Source of the DNA: Labia minor
Lineage: Eukaryota; Arthropoda; Insecta; Dermaptera; Spongiphoridae
Length of the DNA stretch: 64,000 nt
Assembly (NCBI GenBank): GCA_963082975.1
Contig: OY720350.1
Coordinates: forward strand, 47,074,734-47,138,733
Direction: 5' to 3'
Below, one piece after another: positions 62,569-64,000 of this stretch; position 1 is the stretch's first letter; each line of letters opens with the position of its first letter. The notes under the pieces are model-generated. The model was not told the DNA's origin, did no database searches, and saw only the letters and a list, made by a program, of their open reading frames with translations. A program made the position numbers and the translations under genes.

Positions 62569-63096
62569 CAGGGTGCTTCAAAAAAATGTATACACACTTT
62601 GAACTTCCATAGAAAATTTATTTACCGTTCTACAAAGTTAAATTTCAGGAAAATAGAAAGCTGAAAGTCCAATGTAAATGAAACATAAATAACAAATGTT
62701 AATACTGTTCAAATTGGTGACCTGCAGCATCAATACAATTCTGAGTACGAGTCACCACTGATTCTGTACATCGTATCAAAACGTCCAATGAGATTTCTCT
62801 ACACACTGCTTGAATCTCATTCCAAAGAATGTCTAGGTTACGTGGTTTACGTTTGTACACCTCATCTTTTACTGTGCCCCACAAGAAGAAATCCAGTGGT
62901 GTAAGGTCTGGAGAGCGTGCTGGAAACTCGAAGAAATAATTACTGATTCTTGCCTCTCTTCAGAATGCGTAGCACGCTGCTAGCACTTACATCACTTTCA
63001 CGTGCCCCTTGCCTTGAAGATTTGTTAGGAGAGCGTTGAAACAGTTCCAAAACTACAATAGTTTAAAGTGTGTATACATTTTTTTGAAGCACCCTG
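62569..63096 (-). mobile_element. Tc1/mariner-superfamily element, internally deleted
   Basis: Ends CAGGGTGCTTCAAAAAAATG and the reverse complement CATTTTTTTGAAGCACCCTG with TA on both sides. The - strand encodes LTPLDFFLWGTVKDEVYKRK and PRNLDILWNEIQAVCREI, ending FEQY and a stop. This is the C-terminal third (with the D-E-type catalytic block) of a common insect transposase. Only the 3' end survives. Confidence 0.75.
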
Positions 63097-64000
63097 TATA
63101 TATTCCAATTTTGAATTTTCTAGAATTTTAGAAATAATTACAAATAAGTAATTTAGAAATATTTCAGTTCTTATTCATTACAATTTTTTAACATTAACAG
63201 TACCATAATTTGTTATAAAATTTTATTATGTTTAATCAATGTGAACCAAATATGAAGTGCAGTCCAATCGTTTTCTCTATATAATTTTAAAGTTTTATTC
63301 TAATTATATATTTTACTTATTATATAATTGTGTAATTTTTTTGACAACAAACCTAGTAATTAGTGCAGCTCTGTGCCATTTTTGTTGGCATTTTTCTAAA
63401 ACAGGTCAGATAATGACTGAGATATGTTCGGAAATGCACCCTTCCAAATTGAGCAAAATAATGTTTATGAATGAACTATTGAATTTAAATTTATATAAAA
63501 TTTTTCGAAAAGATTTTTAGGTGGAATTGTTAGGGTCATAAAAAAGAACGAATTTGCCTATCTCTAAAATAAAAGATGCCAGCGCGTTTTATACTCAATG
63601 TGAAATTGAAGTTAAAACTTTTTAAGACTTTGTTACTTCGCCTGGAAAGGAAATTAATATTCAGAATAAATCTGAGAGGAGAATTTAGTTATTAATATAA
63701 TTTAATAATATTCCATAAAATTTTATAAAAAAAATATGTTTATTTAATATAAAAGTGAAAATCTATATTTAATTACATTATTAAAAAAAAACTTGTGCAA
63801 ATTTTGAAACATTTATACAAAGAAATCAATATTAAGTGTGATATACATTTAAAAAATATGAATATTTATAGAAAATTTTTTATTGGGTGAATTATTAATT
63901 TTATAAATTAGAATATTAATGGTTAAAATAAATTTAATTGATTATTATATATAACTAATAGTTAAAAATAAAAGTTGTCTATGTAATGATAAGTAACATT
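63097..64000. other. A+T-rich DNA without recognisable content
   Basis: An 87-codon + strand frame (63257-63520) has no motif and A+T-biased composition. Nothing else seen. Confidence 0.5.

Overview
The window is animal DNA, almost certainly arthropod. It is extremely A+T-rich, intron-rich, and full of mariner/Tc1, hAT, Helitron/Helentron, Jockey-like LINE and gypsy-type LTR elements. Species cannot be fixed from the sequence alone.

The backbone is one split gene on the + strand, from 2214 to at least 49424. It encodes the whole cytoplasmic part of a receptor-type protein tyrosine phosphatase with two tandem PTP domains; the ectodomain and membrane segment lie upstream of the window. I reconstructed 15 constitutive exons and one 51-nt candidate cassette exon by matching reading phase across GT..AG junctions, and every junction is phase-compatible. 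The reconstructed fragment is 616 residues, or 633 with the cassette. Domain D1 (exons at 12388 to 34516) keeps the catalytic Cys and Arg but has lost the WPD-loop Asp, the Q-loop Gln and the pTyr-loop Tyr. Domain D2 (exons at 35414 to 49424) has lost the Cys as well. The product therefore looks like a receptor pseudophosphatase or a very weak enzyme. I see no good match to the LAR, PTPRG/Ptp99A or PTPRN groups. It recalls the poorly studied insect Ptp36E/CG42327-type receptors, but that is memory, so no symbol is given.

The gene's end is unusual. D2 stops at a TGA (49422), but the same frame stays open for 278 more codons of G+C-richer, coding-like sequence. It ends in a proline-rich stretch and a C-terminal CFLL (CaaX-like) before TAA at 50259, and AATAAA follows at 50331. 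This suggests stop-codon readthrough or an alternative splice that removes the TGA, giving a long and possibly prenylated tail.

The introns are a transposon museum. Three related families (called here F1, F2 and F3; 7, 4 and 1 copies) share one architecture: T-rich left edge, short sub-terminal inverted repeat, a GT/GTCC/GTAT microsatellite, a common core, an inverted copy of the left repeat, and a 3' hairpin. This matches Helentron-type non-autonomous elements. All twelve copies lie in the same orientation as the host gene, and one F1 copy ends 17 nt before an exon. Other elements are a gypsy-type LTR element with indistinguishable 359-bp LTRs on the - strand, whose RT/integrase region is replaced by coiled-coil and Lys/Glu-repeat reading frames; a Jockey-like RT fragment; five mariner-type relics, one a foldback; a Tc1-like element; two hAT elements; and a canonical Helitron nested in a hAT, itself inside a mariner-like element.

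Region by region: 1-2213 upstream intron with one F2; 2214-49424 the phosphatase gene; 49425-50340 tail/3' end; 50340-60797 very A+T-rich intergenic DNA with one hAT MITE and nothing else I can name; 60798-61970 two exon-like G+C-richer islands of an unrecognised convergent - strand gene; 62300-63096 repeat relics; the remainder is featureless.
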